64,000 nucleotides of DNA from positions 18,308,001 to 18,372,000 of the forward strand of contig OX327712.1 of the NCBI GenBank assembly GCA_946807835.1, in the 5' to 3' direction. Shown one piece after another: positions 36,895 through 47,916 of this stretch (position 1 is the stretch's first letter; every line of letters starts with the position of its first letter). The translations under genes and the position numbers were made by a program. The notes under the pieces were generated by a model that worked only from the letters and a program-made list of their open reading frames with translations, searched no databases and was not told where the DNA came from. This stretch comes from Ailanthus altissimus. Taxonomy: Eukaryota > Streptophyta > Magnoliopsida > Sapindales > Simaroubaceae.

Positions 36895-37958
36895 ATGGAG
36901 ATGATTCAACATGGTATCTATACTCGTATATTGAACTTAGAAAAGTGCGAAGTTGAGGATGAGTCCATCCACTGCAACGGGTGCTTTGAAGAGATGAACA
37001 GTAGTGGTCCGATTTGTGGTTGTGAGGATTGCGGGATTCGGCTGCACAAATCATTGTCTTGATCAGATAACACACCCTCTTCACCGACACCTTCTAACCC
37101 TTGTTCCCAACACAAGTGAGTCTTGGTCCGGTGGTTTGATATGCGACGGATGTAGAGATTACTTCAAAGGCATTACTTTCAGCTGCAGGACGTGTGGTCA
37201 GTTCAACCTTGACATCAAATGTGCTTTGCAAAGGGCTCACTACATTTCTGAATGCAGTGGGCAAGCGTTACAAGAACTGGAGACAGAAGCTATCATAAAA
37301 CATTCCGGCCACGAACATGTCCTTAGCCTATGCAATTTGAGAGAGCGATGCAAAGTGGATTGCTGTTGCTGCAACAAGATCATCAACGGTCCCACCTATT
37401 GTTGTATTGATTGTGAATTCTTCATTCATATATCATGCGTGGAGATCCCGGAAGAAATTCAATACCCATTCCACCTGGAACACCTTCTTCCAGCTACTCG
37501 TTTGGGTGAGTTCGACACCAGAGATTGTGCTTTGTGTCGTAATTCAATCCAAGGCATCAGTTTAAGCTGTTCGAGGTGCAGTTTTGACATTCATGTTTCA
37601 TGTGCTAATCCAATATTTACACATGCACTCAAACATAAGATTCACGGGCACAAACTCTTTTATTTTTCGGATTTGTAGTCCACGGATCTTTTTTGCGATA
37701 TCTGTGATAAGAATTGCAAGGTAAAATTTTATCGCTGCGTGGAGTGTAATAAGAACGTTCATGTAGAATGCATCCCTTGCATACCTCGTGTTGTGAAACA
37801 TGATGACTGCCACCAGCATCTTCTCATGCTCTTAGATTCACTTCAACACGTACATGATTACGAGGAGTATTGCTGCGATAATTGCGAGAAAAAAGGTATT
37901 ACATTACTGTGACCAATGCAAATTCATTGCCCATATGGAATGTGTCATCCCTGATCAG
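36895..37958 (+). pseudogene. DC1 (C1_3) zinc-finger protein pseudogene 1
   Basis: Starting at ATG 36895 (MEMIQHGIYTRI), the sequence encodes repeated DC1 modules with the signature C-x2-C ... F-H-x-C, for example LICDGCRDYFKGITFSC, CCCCNKIINGPTYCC and CALCRNSIQGISLSC. Such plant proteins bind zinc and perhaps diacylglycerol-like ligands or partners, and many respond to stress or pathogens. Three lesions break it: a 1-base shift near 37054 (reading HKSLS stop instead of continuing), a stop at 37676-37678 inside otherwise good DC1 coding, and another shift at or just after the A-run 37889-37894. A clean donor GTACGT follows at 37959. No downstream exon was found before the copia element. It is a related neighbour of the DC1 sequence at 45-47.6 kb. 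Confidence 0.85.
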
Positions 37959-39675
37959 GTACGTACTTAATTTTACCTTCCACATACATTTAAACTAATT
38001 GGTTTCTTTGCACACATAGAGGACATTCTTACTTGATTAGCACCCCATTACAGTAAACAAATTAAGAACGCCTTATTGAATCCTGTGTGTTAAAGAAACA
38101 ACACTGCCTGTCCACCGCCAGAAAAATAAAATCTGAGAGAGAGACACTCGTGTACAGGAGTATGGCCTTAAGCCCTTGTTAATTTCTGAGTGCTCTCAGT
38201 AAGCACTAAGCGGTTAAACGTGAGATAAGTTTTGTGTGTTCATACTGCACCCATCAAATAAAAGTTCGCCACGAGTACATTTATTTTAAAAATGAACAAT
38301 CATAAAAGTGATAGCAATAAGAACTTGCTTAGATGGCTATTGGTAAAAAGGGTTTTACATTATGACTATAGCTCACGAGGAGGCTCTGGTCCTGACGGTG
38401 CATCTTAGAGATCATAGGTTCAAATTCCTCTCCCTGTATCCTTCCTCCCAGTCGATTTGTATATGAAAAATTATATTATGTTAATAGAAAACTGGTAGAT
38501 ACAAAATGTCAAAAATAAAGAAATATAACTAATTTAGAAATAGTAACTGACATAATCGCATTTGATAACACTCTTCTTCTTTATAAGACTTTCTCGTAGA
38601 AGTGAGTAGTACTAGTATTAATAAATTAAGTTTGTCTTAATTTCTACAGAAGCACACAATGGCTTCTGTAAAGTAACTTGGGCAAACAATATTCTGCATC
38701 AAATTTCAATTAAGGCTTAGTAAAACAACGGTTCATGACTATATCCACATCTTTCCATCTCTACTAGACATAGGCGGCTCAATCTTTTACGCAATTGTTT
38801 GAGGCTCTTGCTTTGTTTGAAGGTCCTTATTTATTTATTTATTTAAAAATAATAATTATTTTCTCTTTATAAATTTGAATAATTTTCATTTTATGACTTC
38901 GTTGAAGCATTAAAAACCCATTTTTTGAAAGCCTTATACATTATACAATAAAAAGAAGGATAAGGACAATTGTATTCATTCATTGTCTTTGAACACGTAG
39001 CGCAATCTTATTTATTTATTTAATTTAATAAAATAACACGTGTTATAATATGAAAAGTTAATGACATATGTTATCATGTAATTAGTTTATATTTTTAATA
39101 AATATATATTTTTTATTAAAATTAATATAAATATTTTTAATAACATGACACGTGTCATAATATGAATGCTTACAAATTTTATATGTCATCATGTAATTAA
39201 TTTATATTTTTAATAAATATTTTAAAAATAAATTGAATAATAATTGATTAAAATATTTACTGTCCATCGTCGCCAAAACATGGCGATCGCCTGATCGTCA
39301 TTTTTCAATGATAAAAAAGAACAAATTTTACATTATTGAATTTCATTCCTTGATCTACATAATGATAGAACTATTTTATTGCAAAAGAAAACCAAAAGAT
39401 GGCAAACAATAATAGGGAGGGGTGATGGCCACAACTGTCTGCCGTCAAACAGGGGCAATTACTTGCACCACCTTCACCTATGAACAAGTCAACAACCGAT
39501 TTAATTAGAGTAAACTTGTATTTAGGGCCTAACTATTGGGACAATAATATTAATTTATTGTCCAATTCAAATATCTACTTTTGTAGAAAAAGGTCAACTC
39601 CCGTCAAAGAGAGAAACTATTTTCATATGCACACATAGAGACTCAAACTCCCACTTAAGTAGATGAGAGGTGCAT
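37959..39675. other. Non-coding region between DC1 pseudogene 1 and the copia element
   Basis: It holds a tRNA-like relic at 38366-38430 (separate entry). A 112-bp two-unit AT-rich tandem repeat around 39032-39240 carries the palindromes AACACGTGTT and GACACGTGTC, one per unit. No coding signal. Confidence 0.45.
38366..38430 (+). mobile_element. tRNA-like SINE relic 2
   Basis: A-box-like TATAGCTCACGAGGAGG (about 38367-38383) and B-box-like GGTTCAAATTCC (38418-38429) are spaced as in tRNA promoters. The stems do not pair well, so this is more likely a SINE or tRNA pseudogene than a tRNA. Confidence 0.35.
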
Positions 39676-39680
39676 TTATC

Positions 39681-40048
39681 TATTGGAAGAGGAGTTTAGT
39701 CATGTTTATGAAATTTTAGAGAGATAAAAGATTGGAGAGAGGAGAAGATTTGTAAAGAACAATTCTTATTAAACTCTTAAATTAGCTTTGGCTTGGCTTG
39801 ATACAAAATGAAGAACTCATCCACATTTATAGTGATGGATAGAGAGCTTTAGACATCAAATTTCAACAAACATAATAATTACATCTCTTAACAAAATCAA
39901 AGATTAATCTAAATAATTTTAAAATAAGATGCAAGATTTATCTAGAGCATAAATCTCGAACATCTAGAACATATTAGTTCTAGAAAATGAACTTGATCAA
40001 GATTTGAGCTCAAAGTGATGAACTGAAAATCAAGTTTATTTCTCAACA
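39681..40048 (-). repeat. 3' LTR of the copia element
   Basis: On the minus strand it begins TGTTGAGAAATAAAC; the outer end is mutated to TATTGG on the plus strand. It is 368 bp and pairs with 44133-44486, the main differences being a roughly 14-base insertion near 39950 and many substitutions. Confidence 0.93.
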
Positions 40049-40058
40049 CCTCTTCTTA
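40049..40058 (-). promoter_or_regulatory. Polypurine tract
   Basis: On the minus strand TAAGAAGAGG lies immediately before the 3' LTR, the expected site for plus-strand priming. Confidence 0.8.
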
Positions 40059-40069
40059 AACTTGATTTT

Positions 40070-40920
40070 TCCATGTCAAGTAAATCTCTCATCTTGACAA
40101 AGACTTTGTGTTTGAGCAGTTTGGTGAAGATATCAGCAACTTGGTCTTGAGACTTGGCATACATCAATTGTACTTCCTTTTTTGCCACGTTCTCTCTAAA
40201 AAGATGATATCTTGTATCAATGTGCTTACTTTAATCATAGAACACGGAATTTTTAGCTAATACAATTACTGATTTGTTATCAACATAAATCTTTGTCACT
40301 TCTTCTTGTAGCATATGAAGCTTTTTCATCAAGTTTCTAAGCCAAATTGCATGACAAACACATGATGTTGCAGCAATATACTCTGCTTTACATGTTAACA
40401 GTGTTACAATTGGTTGCTTCTTTGAACTCTAAGTGAAAGCAGTATCTCCCACGAAAAATACAAACCTTATGGTGCTCTTTCTTTCATACAATTCTCCGGC
40501 CCAATCACTATTATTGTACCCAATAAACTTGAAATTTTGAGAAGATTAATAAAATAAACCAAAGTCAAGAGTACCTTTGATGTAGCGAAGGATTCTCTTG
40601 GCAGCCTTCATGTAAGTGCTTGTGGGTGATTCCATGTAGTGGCTAACAAGTCCAACTCCAAAGAGAATTCAGACCTTATGCATGTTAAATATTGCAAGCT
40701 TTTGACTAAGCTCTTGAAAGTTGTAGGATTAACTTCTTCTCCTTCTTGTTTTGACAACTTGATCCTACTTTCTACAAGCGTGCTTACTGATTTGCAGTTT
40801 TTCATATTAAACCTTTTAAATACTTCTCTTGCATAGCCTTCTTAGGAGATGTAGATGCCTCCGTTCTCTTGCTACACTTCAATGCCAAGATAGTATGACA
40901 TAAGTCTAATATTCATAATC
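40070..40920 (-). pseudogene. copia RNase H domain, broken
   Basis: The open part at 40608-40805 includes KSVSTLVESRIKLSKQEGE and LVKSLQYLTCIRSEFSLEL, the linker and start of copia RNase H. Below 40600 the reading continues with stops towards a C-terminal region typical of copia RNase H. It would remove genomic RNA after reverse transcription but is inactivated by stops. Confidence 0.8.
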
Positions 40921-40984
40921 TCAAATTCTTTGGTCATTGCTTGCCTGAATTCTTCAAACGTGATTAGATTATTTCTTGTAAAAG

Positions 40985-41708
40985 TTAAATCATCCATATA
41001 CAAGCAAATAAGCAACATATCTTAATTTTCATTCACTTTTATATAGAGGGCATGTTTATGTGGGCATTTTGAAAAATTATTATCTTGAAAATATTTATTT
41101 ATTCTATTATACCATGCCCTTGGTGCTTGTTTCAAGCTATATAATGCTTTTTTCAATTTTAGAACTTTATTTTCGTGGCCTCTCATCTCATACCCAAAAG
41201 ATTGCTCAATGAACACCTCTTCTTCAAGATATCTATTCAAGAAGGAAGATTTTACATCCATTTGATGGATATTCCATTTGTTTTGAGCAGCTAAAGAGAT
41301 AATTAATCTTATGGTTTCCAAGTGAGCAACGAGAGCAAATATCTCTTCATAATCAATGCCAGCTCTTTGCTTGTAGCCTTTGGCAACCAACCTCACTTTG
41401 AAACGTTCAACTTCTCATTTGGCATTCTTCTTCACCTTGTACACCTACTTGACTCCAATAGCCCTTTGCCCTTTTGAAAGTGTTGTTAACTCTCATGTTT
41501 CATTCTTCATAATTGCTTTGATTTCTTCATCCATTGTATCTCTCCACCTTGTTTTTATAACTTCTTCAAAACTTATTGGTTCATTATCTGCAAAAATACA
41601 AAAAAGTGTTAGATTATTTTTATTTTCTATCACTTTATAAATTTCTTGTAAGCTTCGGATGCATGGTGTTCTTGAGCTTGAGCTTGGGCTAGTCATGCCT
41701 TCATTCAT
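40985..41708 (-). pseudogene. copia reverse transcriptase, broken
   Basis: Segments 41493-41708 (FEEVIKTRWRDTMDEEIKAI, the RT N-terminal entry) and 41022-41396 (MRLVAKGYKQRAGIDYEEIF, MDVKSSFLNRYLEEEVFIEQ, LYSLKQAPRAWYNRI) are clear copia RT. The catalytic box reads YMDD at 40989-41000, just past a stop at 41022-41024. The two segments are separated by stops near 41400-41490. RT copies element RNA to cDNA in virus-like particles. The catalytic Asp pair is present but the frame is broken. Confidence 0.9.
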
Positions 41709-41775
41709 TCTTGTTGATGGTGAATGTGGCGGAGTGATGAGCTGTTGAGATTATTTGCTTTCTTAATCTTCATCT

Positions 41776-42560
41776 TTAACAAGGAAAGGAAAAAAAGTCA
41801 CAATTTTCTTCTTGGGCATTGCAACTCCATTTGCCTTCTTCATCAAACTCAACATTTCTAATAATCATCACCTTCCTATTGCTTAGATTGTATAATTTAT
41901 AGCCTTTTAAGCTTGAGTCATAACGGACAAAAGTAAACTTCTCACTCTTGTCATTAAGTTTAAACCTTGATGGTCTAACTTGTGGGCATAGATAATACTC
42001 CCAAATACCTTCAAATGAGAAGCTTGGGGTTTCTTTCACTCTATGCTTCTTGAGGTGTTTTTTTCCACATGCTTTTAATAGGAGAAAGATTCATCAAGTA
42101 TACCGCACAATTAATAGCCTTGACCAAAAAATATTTAGGTATTTTCTTATTCTTTAACATACTTCAGGCCACATTAAGAATGATTCTATTTCTTCTTTCA
42201 CCCACTTCATTTTGTTGAGGGGATCTAGGAACCGTTAGAGGACGACGAATACCATTATTTTCACAAAATTCATTAAATTCTTTTGAGGTAAATTTGCCAC
42301 CTTTATCGGATCTCATAACTTTAATATAATACCCACTTTCATTTTCACAAGTGCCTTAAATTTCTTAAAAGCACTAAATGCCTTCGATTTATTTTTAAGA
42401 AAATACACTCAAGTCTTTCTACTAAAATCATTAATGAAAAGGATAAAATTATTATTTTTTCCAAAAGAGCTTGGGTGAATTGGGCTACAAATATTGGTGT
42501 AAATAAGTTCAAGTAGTTTACTTACTCTTGATTTTGATTCTTTTGGAAAGTTTTTTTTAA
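41776..42560 (-). pseudogene. copia integrase core and C-terminal region, decayed
   Basis: The catalytic core at 42050-42560 is riddled with stops and recognised mainly by position. The downstream open part 41776-42039 has SRFKLNDKSEKFTFVRYDSS and KGYKLYNLSNRKVMIIRNVEF, the conserved C-terminal region of plant copia integrase. It lies between the pre-integrase domain and RT as expected. Confidence 0.8.
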
Positions 42561-42561
42561 A

Positions 42562-42924
42562 TTACTTTCCAAGCAAGCATCCTTTACACAATTGATCTGG
42601 GTGATTAATGGAAGGCAATCCTCTGACCATTTGTTTATTAGACAATAATTTAAGGCTATCAAAATTAAGGTGCTCAAATCTCAAATGCCATAGCCAAGAT
42701 GGATTTTCAAAGCATGCCTTTAGGCATTTTGCAACATCATTTTGAATGTTCAATAAAAATATTCTATTTTTAGTCATTGGAACCTTGGCTATTAATACAT
42801 GGTTATCATCTCTTATTAAAAGGTTATCATCTCTTATTAAAAGGCTATTATCTCTCATATGAATATCATAGCCTTTTTTTAAGAGTTCGCACATACTTAA
42901 AATATTATTTTTCATGTTGGACAC
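42562..42924 (-). pseudogene. copia gag-pre-integrase domain
   Basis: Its 120-residue frame includes WHLRFEHLNFDSLKLLSN and QLCKGCLLGK, the HHCC-type region that precedes the integrase core. A 21-bp direct repeat inside gives LLIRDDN twice in a row, a small in-frame tandem duplication. Stops flank both ends. Confidence 0.9.
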
Positions 42925-43130
42925 ATAATAAACATTAGAAATAAATTGATGCCTTCCTTTTTTAATTTAATTAAAATTTCATCCTTTCTTTTCATCGAAA
43001 TTTTAGAATTATCTTCGAATGTAACATTGCCACTTACCAATTCATCAAGCTCTATAAACATGTCTCTACTCCCACACATGTGATTGCTAGGCCCAGCATC
43101 AAGATACCAAGTATTCTTTCATCCATCATC

Positions 43131-44094
43131 TCATCCTCTTTTGTATGCCAACAACAAAGTAAACCCATGTTGATCTTTATTTTCTACAAAATTTGCTTTC
43201 TCTTTAACATTGTTAGTGGCCTTGAAATTTGAAGTATAATGCCCAAAATTTTGGCAATTGTAGCATTTAATATGAGAAAGATCATACCTTTGCATTGAAT
43301 TATTTCCTCTCCCATGTACTCTTGTAGGAAAAAAAATTTGTCTTTGTTCTTCTCCATTTGTTACCTTGAAACCTCTTCTTCCTAAGCCTTTACCATGACC
43401 TCTTTCATGTTGGCTTCTCTCATTTTTAGTGCCTTCATCTTTCTCCTTCAAATAAAGCCTTGTTTGAAGAATTTGCTCTAAGGCTTCCTTTTTCTTCTTT
43501 TACCTTTCTTTATAGGCTTGCATAGATCCTATGAGTTTTCCAATGCTCATATTCTCAAAATCTTTAAATTCTTCAATAGCTATAACAATATGTTCAAATT
43601 TTAAATTTAAAGAGCGGAGAATTTTCTCCACCACATATGTATCATTTAAACTTTTACCATTACTTTTTAATTGGTTAACTACTGTCAAAATTCTAGAAAA
43701 ATATTCAAAAATATTTTTTGAATCTTTCATATGAAAAGATTCAAACTCTCATCTTAGAGTTTGAAGACGTACCTTACTCATTTTCTCCACTCCTAGTATG
43801 AAGTAAATCTCATGCTTTTTTGGTGGTAGTTGCATTGGTAACCTTCTCAAAATCACCATCATCTAAAGCTTGATAGATGATGTAGAGAGCTTTCTTGTCT
43901 CTCTTTCTTGCTTCCTTCAAAACTTTCTTTTGTGTTTGGGAAAAAGATGCTCCATCTTATGGCTCCTTAAAGCCTTTCTCTACAATCTCCCAAGGATCTT
44001 AAGAACCCAACAAAACCTTCATCTTAATGCTTCAAGCTTCATAGTTAAGCTTGTTTAGTATAGGGATTTGGAAAGGAACCATCCCACTTGCCAT
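43131..44094 (-). pseudogene. copia gag, broken, with altered zinc knuckle
   Basis: Starting near 44094 the minus strand reads a plant copia gag N-terminus (MASGMVPFQIP) broken by stops. Open parts are 43500-43730 (ILRSLNLKFEHIVIAIEEF, a UBN2-type gag) and 43131-43451. The latter has CYNCQNFGHYTSNF, a zinc knuckle whose fourth ligand reads Phe instead of Cys. Gag forms the virus-like particle. Confidence 0.85.
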
Positions 44095-44114
44095 TTTGTT
44101 CAAGTGAGAATCTT

Positions 44115-44129
44115 CTAGTTCTGATACCA
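44115..44129 (-). promoter_or_regulatory. Primer-binding site of the copia element
   Basis: On the minus strand TGGTATCAGAACTAG starts three bases after the 5' LTR end. Its first ten bases match the initiator tRNA-Met complement. Confidence 0.85.
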
Positions 44130-44132
44130 TTT

Positions 44133-44486
44133 TGTTGGAAGAGGATTTTAGTGTTTAAGATATTTTAGGAAGAGAAATGATTGAAAGAGAAGAGAGGATT
44201 TGTAAAGAACAACTCTTATTGAACTCTCAAATTGGCTTTGGTTTGGCTTTATACAAAATAAAGAACTCATCTATATTTATAGTGATGGATGGAGAGTTCT
44301 AGACATCAAATTTTAACAAATATAATAATTACATCGCTTGACAAAATGAAATATTAATCTAGATAATTTTGGCATAAGATGTAAAATTTATCTAGAACAT
44401 TTAAAACATATTAGTTCTAGAAAATGGACTTTGACTAAGATTTTGGCTCGAAATGATGAACTCAAAATCAAGTTTATTTCTCAATA
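44133..44486 (-). repeat. 5' LTR of the copia element
   Basis: It runs TGTTGGAAGAGG (plus-strand left edge) to CTCAATA, where the partner ends CTCAACA. It is 354 bp and directly repeated relative to 39681-40048. The perfect target duplication ttatc follows. Confidence 0.93.
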
Positions 44487-44491
44487 TTATC

Positions 44492-44985
44492 TACCTGATC
44501 ATTGGCTTATGTGAATGCCCTATTTTAGTTAATTTTTATTTAAAATTTTTAAATAATATTTTTCTAATTTAAAAATAAAAATTTACCTTAATAGTAAAAA
44601 TACAAATCTACCTTAATAATACAATGTATAAAAATATATGACAACAATTAGAGAGATATATTCAAAATGTTTATAATATCGTATATAAATAAAATAATTT
44701 GACCACATTATCAAAGTCAAGCACCGACTTTTTGTAAAGTTGTACACCAAGTAATAGTTGACCTCGCTCATTTGATGAGTACTATATGTATACACACACT
44801 TTATCAAAAGAGAATATTCATTATACATTAGAGGTACACATGTTATAACAATAGTACCAACTCTCTTATCTTCTCCTATATATATGTGTGTGAGTGTGTG
44901 TTAATTAAACTTTTGCAATTAATAATTATCAAGTGTACAGTGTTATATATTATTCCTTAAACATGGTATACGTTTGCTTTGTTAG
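44492..44985. other. AT-rich upstream region of DC1 pseudogene 2
   Basis: No coding domain. A TATATATGTGTGTG tract at 44878-44892 lies about 100 bases upstream of the DC1 reading and may mark its old promoter. Confidence 0.3.
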
Positions 44986-44988
44986 CAT

Positions 44989-47574
44989 GATAATTCTTTG
45001 GAGATAATAGATAGATATGGTGGTTCGCAAGGCAAGAGTGAGGGAGCGGATGAGAAAGTTGATGAAAACAAGAAAATTCAACATGTTAGCCACGAATATA
45101 TATTGACCTTCCGTCCGAAGACATTTTTATTCTTTCTTCGGTGCTGCAGAGACGTGTTTGATTATCGTGGTCCGGTTTATGTTTGCGAACGTTGCAATTT
45201 TGCACTGCACAAATCATGCGCTGAAATGCCTACTCAGATAACAAACCCTCTTCACAAGCACCCACTAATCCTTCTTTCGAAAGATCAATATGTAGGGTCT
45301 TTAACGTGTGGAAGGTGTAGGCAAGAGTGCAAGGGATTTGCTTTTATCTGCAGGAAATGTCGCTTTGCCCTTGATGTCAAATGCGCTTCGTTAACTAAGT
45401 GCATATTTTCTGAGCACGATGGGCAGACATTAAATGACACAGAGAAAAACCACCATCTCTCATTTTTGCCACAAAAATATTTTAAACCTACGCAATTACA
45501 GGGAGGAATATAAGGTTTTATGCTCTTGTTGCTATAACCTAGTCTGGGGTTTGGCCTATATCTGTTTTGATTGTGAATTCGTAACTCGTGAATCATGTAT
45601 TGAGGGGATGCAACAAAGTATTCAACACTCGTTTCATCCGGATGGCCTTCTTGTTGCTACTCGTGTAGACAGGACGTTTCCGGAGCCTACCTGCAACGCG
45701 TGTGGATTGGTTATCAGAGATGTTATGTTCAGCTGTTTTAGATGCAAATTTAACCTTCATGTCGCATGCGCTAATAAGTCACCGATTACACGCGCCCTAC
45801 AACATGATCAGTTTCACGAACACAATCTTTTATATTTCCCAGCAAGAGACGATGAACCCTGTTTCTTCTCCAGCAAAAAGTGCGAGAAATTGGCCTTGGG
45901 CGCCCATTACGGCTGTCTGGAATGCAAGATAAGCTTCCACATCGATTGCATTCCTATACCACGTGTTCTGGAAGATAAATGTCACTTGCATAATCTCATT
46001 CTTCTTGATTTAGTTGTAGAAGATGAATCGGAGGAGCATTACTGTGATGTTTGTTTGACGCCAAGGAATTACGAGGAGCTACTGTCACGAATGCAACTTT
46101 TTTGCTCATATTGTATGCATATTTTCCGAGGTAATTATATGTTTACATTTACATATAGCCACAGGAAAATTAATTATTTGCTTTTTTATCAGATTTCCTT
46201 CTCTAATTATGCTCTACATGTTTGCTTCCTCCATCAGGGCAAGACTTCATTTGAACGATTGCTATACTCTTATCCTGGATGTAGAGAGCATTGTAGCATT
46301 CAACAAGTTGAACCGACCAAGATAAAGGTAAGTACATATAAATTACACCGAATCATCATCTAAGATTTTTCCATGTACTAAATATAGACAATCTATTAGC
46401 CTATTCATTAGAATTGATCTATGGATTTGTGAGTGAGTAACTAATTAATTAAGTACATTTGAAAATATAATAAACAATTTTAAAAAAAGGAACCCATGTC
46501 CTTCATCCAATACTAAACATATAGGGTATCTGTATATTACATGCATGAATAGATGTACATTTAGCACAAATTTCATTCACATCAAGAGCTCGTACGTATA
46601 TATTTGTTCTATTCGGATGACACTTCAGTGGGCAAACGTGGGGATAAAGCAGAGAAGCAGAATGTTACAGTGAATGAGAGTAGTGAAGTGCAGAAAGCTG
46701 ATGAAGACAAAAGGCAAAAAAGCATTGCAGAAGATAGTGGCATTGAACAAGTCGAACCGCCGTTGATGACGACGGTCAGTGAAGAATTAATCAAAATCCT
46801 CATTTTATCTTTTTTTTTGGGGGGGTGGTTAGTTGTGTTGTCTATAATTGATTCAATCAGTTTGGAACAAAGTACGTATAACAACGTAAGAGATGCATAA
46901 TTCCAAAAATATACAATTATCACAGAGAATATGACTATATATCCTAATAGACTCTAAAAACCAATCACAGTTCCACAGCTCAAGCTAATTTTTGAAGTTA
47001 CTTCTTTTACATCTATTTAAAGAGCATGTCTTGTAAAAACCCTGAACTATTTTCTTTGATGCTCTAGTGCTGATGATCAACCTCTATATAGTGTATAATT
47101 TTTCATTATTTCTCCTTGATTAAGATACACGTTTATTGAGTGTTTAAAACCATATACTTCCTGTTACAGCTAAATTAGTTGTTTTGTATATAGTTGTCCA
47201 GCATGAGCACCTTCAACATAAATTTTATTTTCTAAACTTATTTATTTTATCAGCATGAGATTCTGTACAAGATAATTTCAGAGATGTGTCGCGGGAAGAT
47301 GTTATTCAATGATGATAATGATGAAACAGAAGACGAGAACTAGGAAGTCGAGTCAGAGGATTCAGAGAATGAGCAGGAAGCTGATACACAAGACAGTAAT
47401 ATTGCAGAATTCGACAAGAGAATCACAAATATCAGGACAAAGATGGAGACGTTAGCTTCAGATCTTGAGGCACTTGCTAAACAAGATAAAAGAGTGGAAA
47501 ATGTCAGGATAAAGATGGAGGCAGTAGCATCGGAATTTGATGAGGCTACCCGAAGAAACATGCCAACAAGTTAG
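44989..47574 (+). pseudogene. DC1 (C1_3) zinc-finger pseudogene 2 with acidic coiled-coil tail
   Basis: Exon 1 (to 46130) encodes several DC1 modules: YVCERCNFALHKSCAEMP, LTCGRCRQECKGFAFIC, CSCCYNLVWGLAYICFDC and CNACGLVIRDVMFSC. Later exons are 46238-46327, about 46628-46774 and 47254-47574; the last gives an acidic region and a heptad-like tail (RITNIRTKMETLASDLEAL). Lesions: no in-frame ATG (the reading near 44998 has TTG after a stop at 44983-44985), a shift in the T-run 45464-45468, a second shift near 46080 (the other frame then reads ECNFFAHIVC), and a TAG at 47341-47343. Exons 2 and 3 end similarly (IQQVEPTK, IEQVEPPL), suggesting exon duplication. If the shifts were assembly errors it could be a gene. 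Confidence 0.75.
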
Positions 47575-47916
47575 TACATTTTTTTATTTGGAAATAAAGC
47601 ACTTGATGAGAAGTTTTCTTTCCATTGAACTTTTGTTTTTAAAGTTCATTTTATTATCAAATACAAAAGGAGAAAACAAACTGAATAATATCATAAGAAA
47701 TATAATTCGGAGATTTCAGTTGATTTGAAGGGCCAGCCAATCCTTCCAAATCCCTTCTCTCTTATGATATTTATTAAGAAAACCGAGAATAACATTGTCA
47801 TCTCTCAGTCTCTTCGTTTAATCGATCAACGCCTCTCCAATTGCCTCCGATATAAAATGGGAACCTCCGAATTTTAACGTGAAATATAGTCAAATTAAAT
47901 AATAAATTTAAAATTA
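47575..47916. other. No gene recognised
   Basis: AT-rich 3' flank of DC1 pseudogene 2, leading into the miniature LTR element. Nothing further was seen. Confidence 0.4.

Larger units (their letters stand above)
39681..44486 (-). mobile_element. Complete but dead Ty1/copia element with two LTRs
   Basis: The element is bounded by LTRs (39681-40048 and 44133-44486) and a perfect 5-bp target duplication ttatc at 39676-39680 and 44487-44491. On the minus strand it carries, in order, PBS, gag, integrase, reverse transcriptase, RNase H and polypurine tract. Every coding part contains stops or shifts. The LTRs differ at dozens of positions by eye, so insertion is not recent. It sits between the two DC1 pseudogenes. 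Confidence 0.95.
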
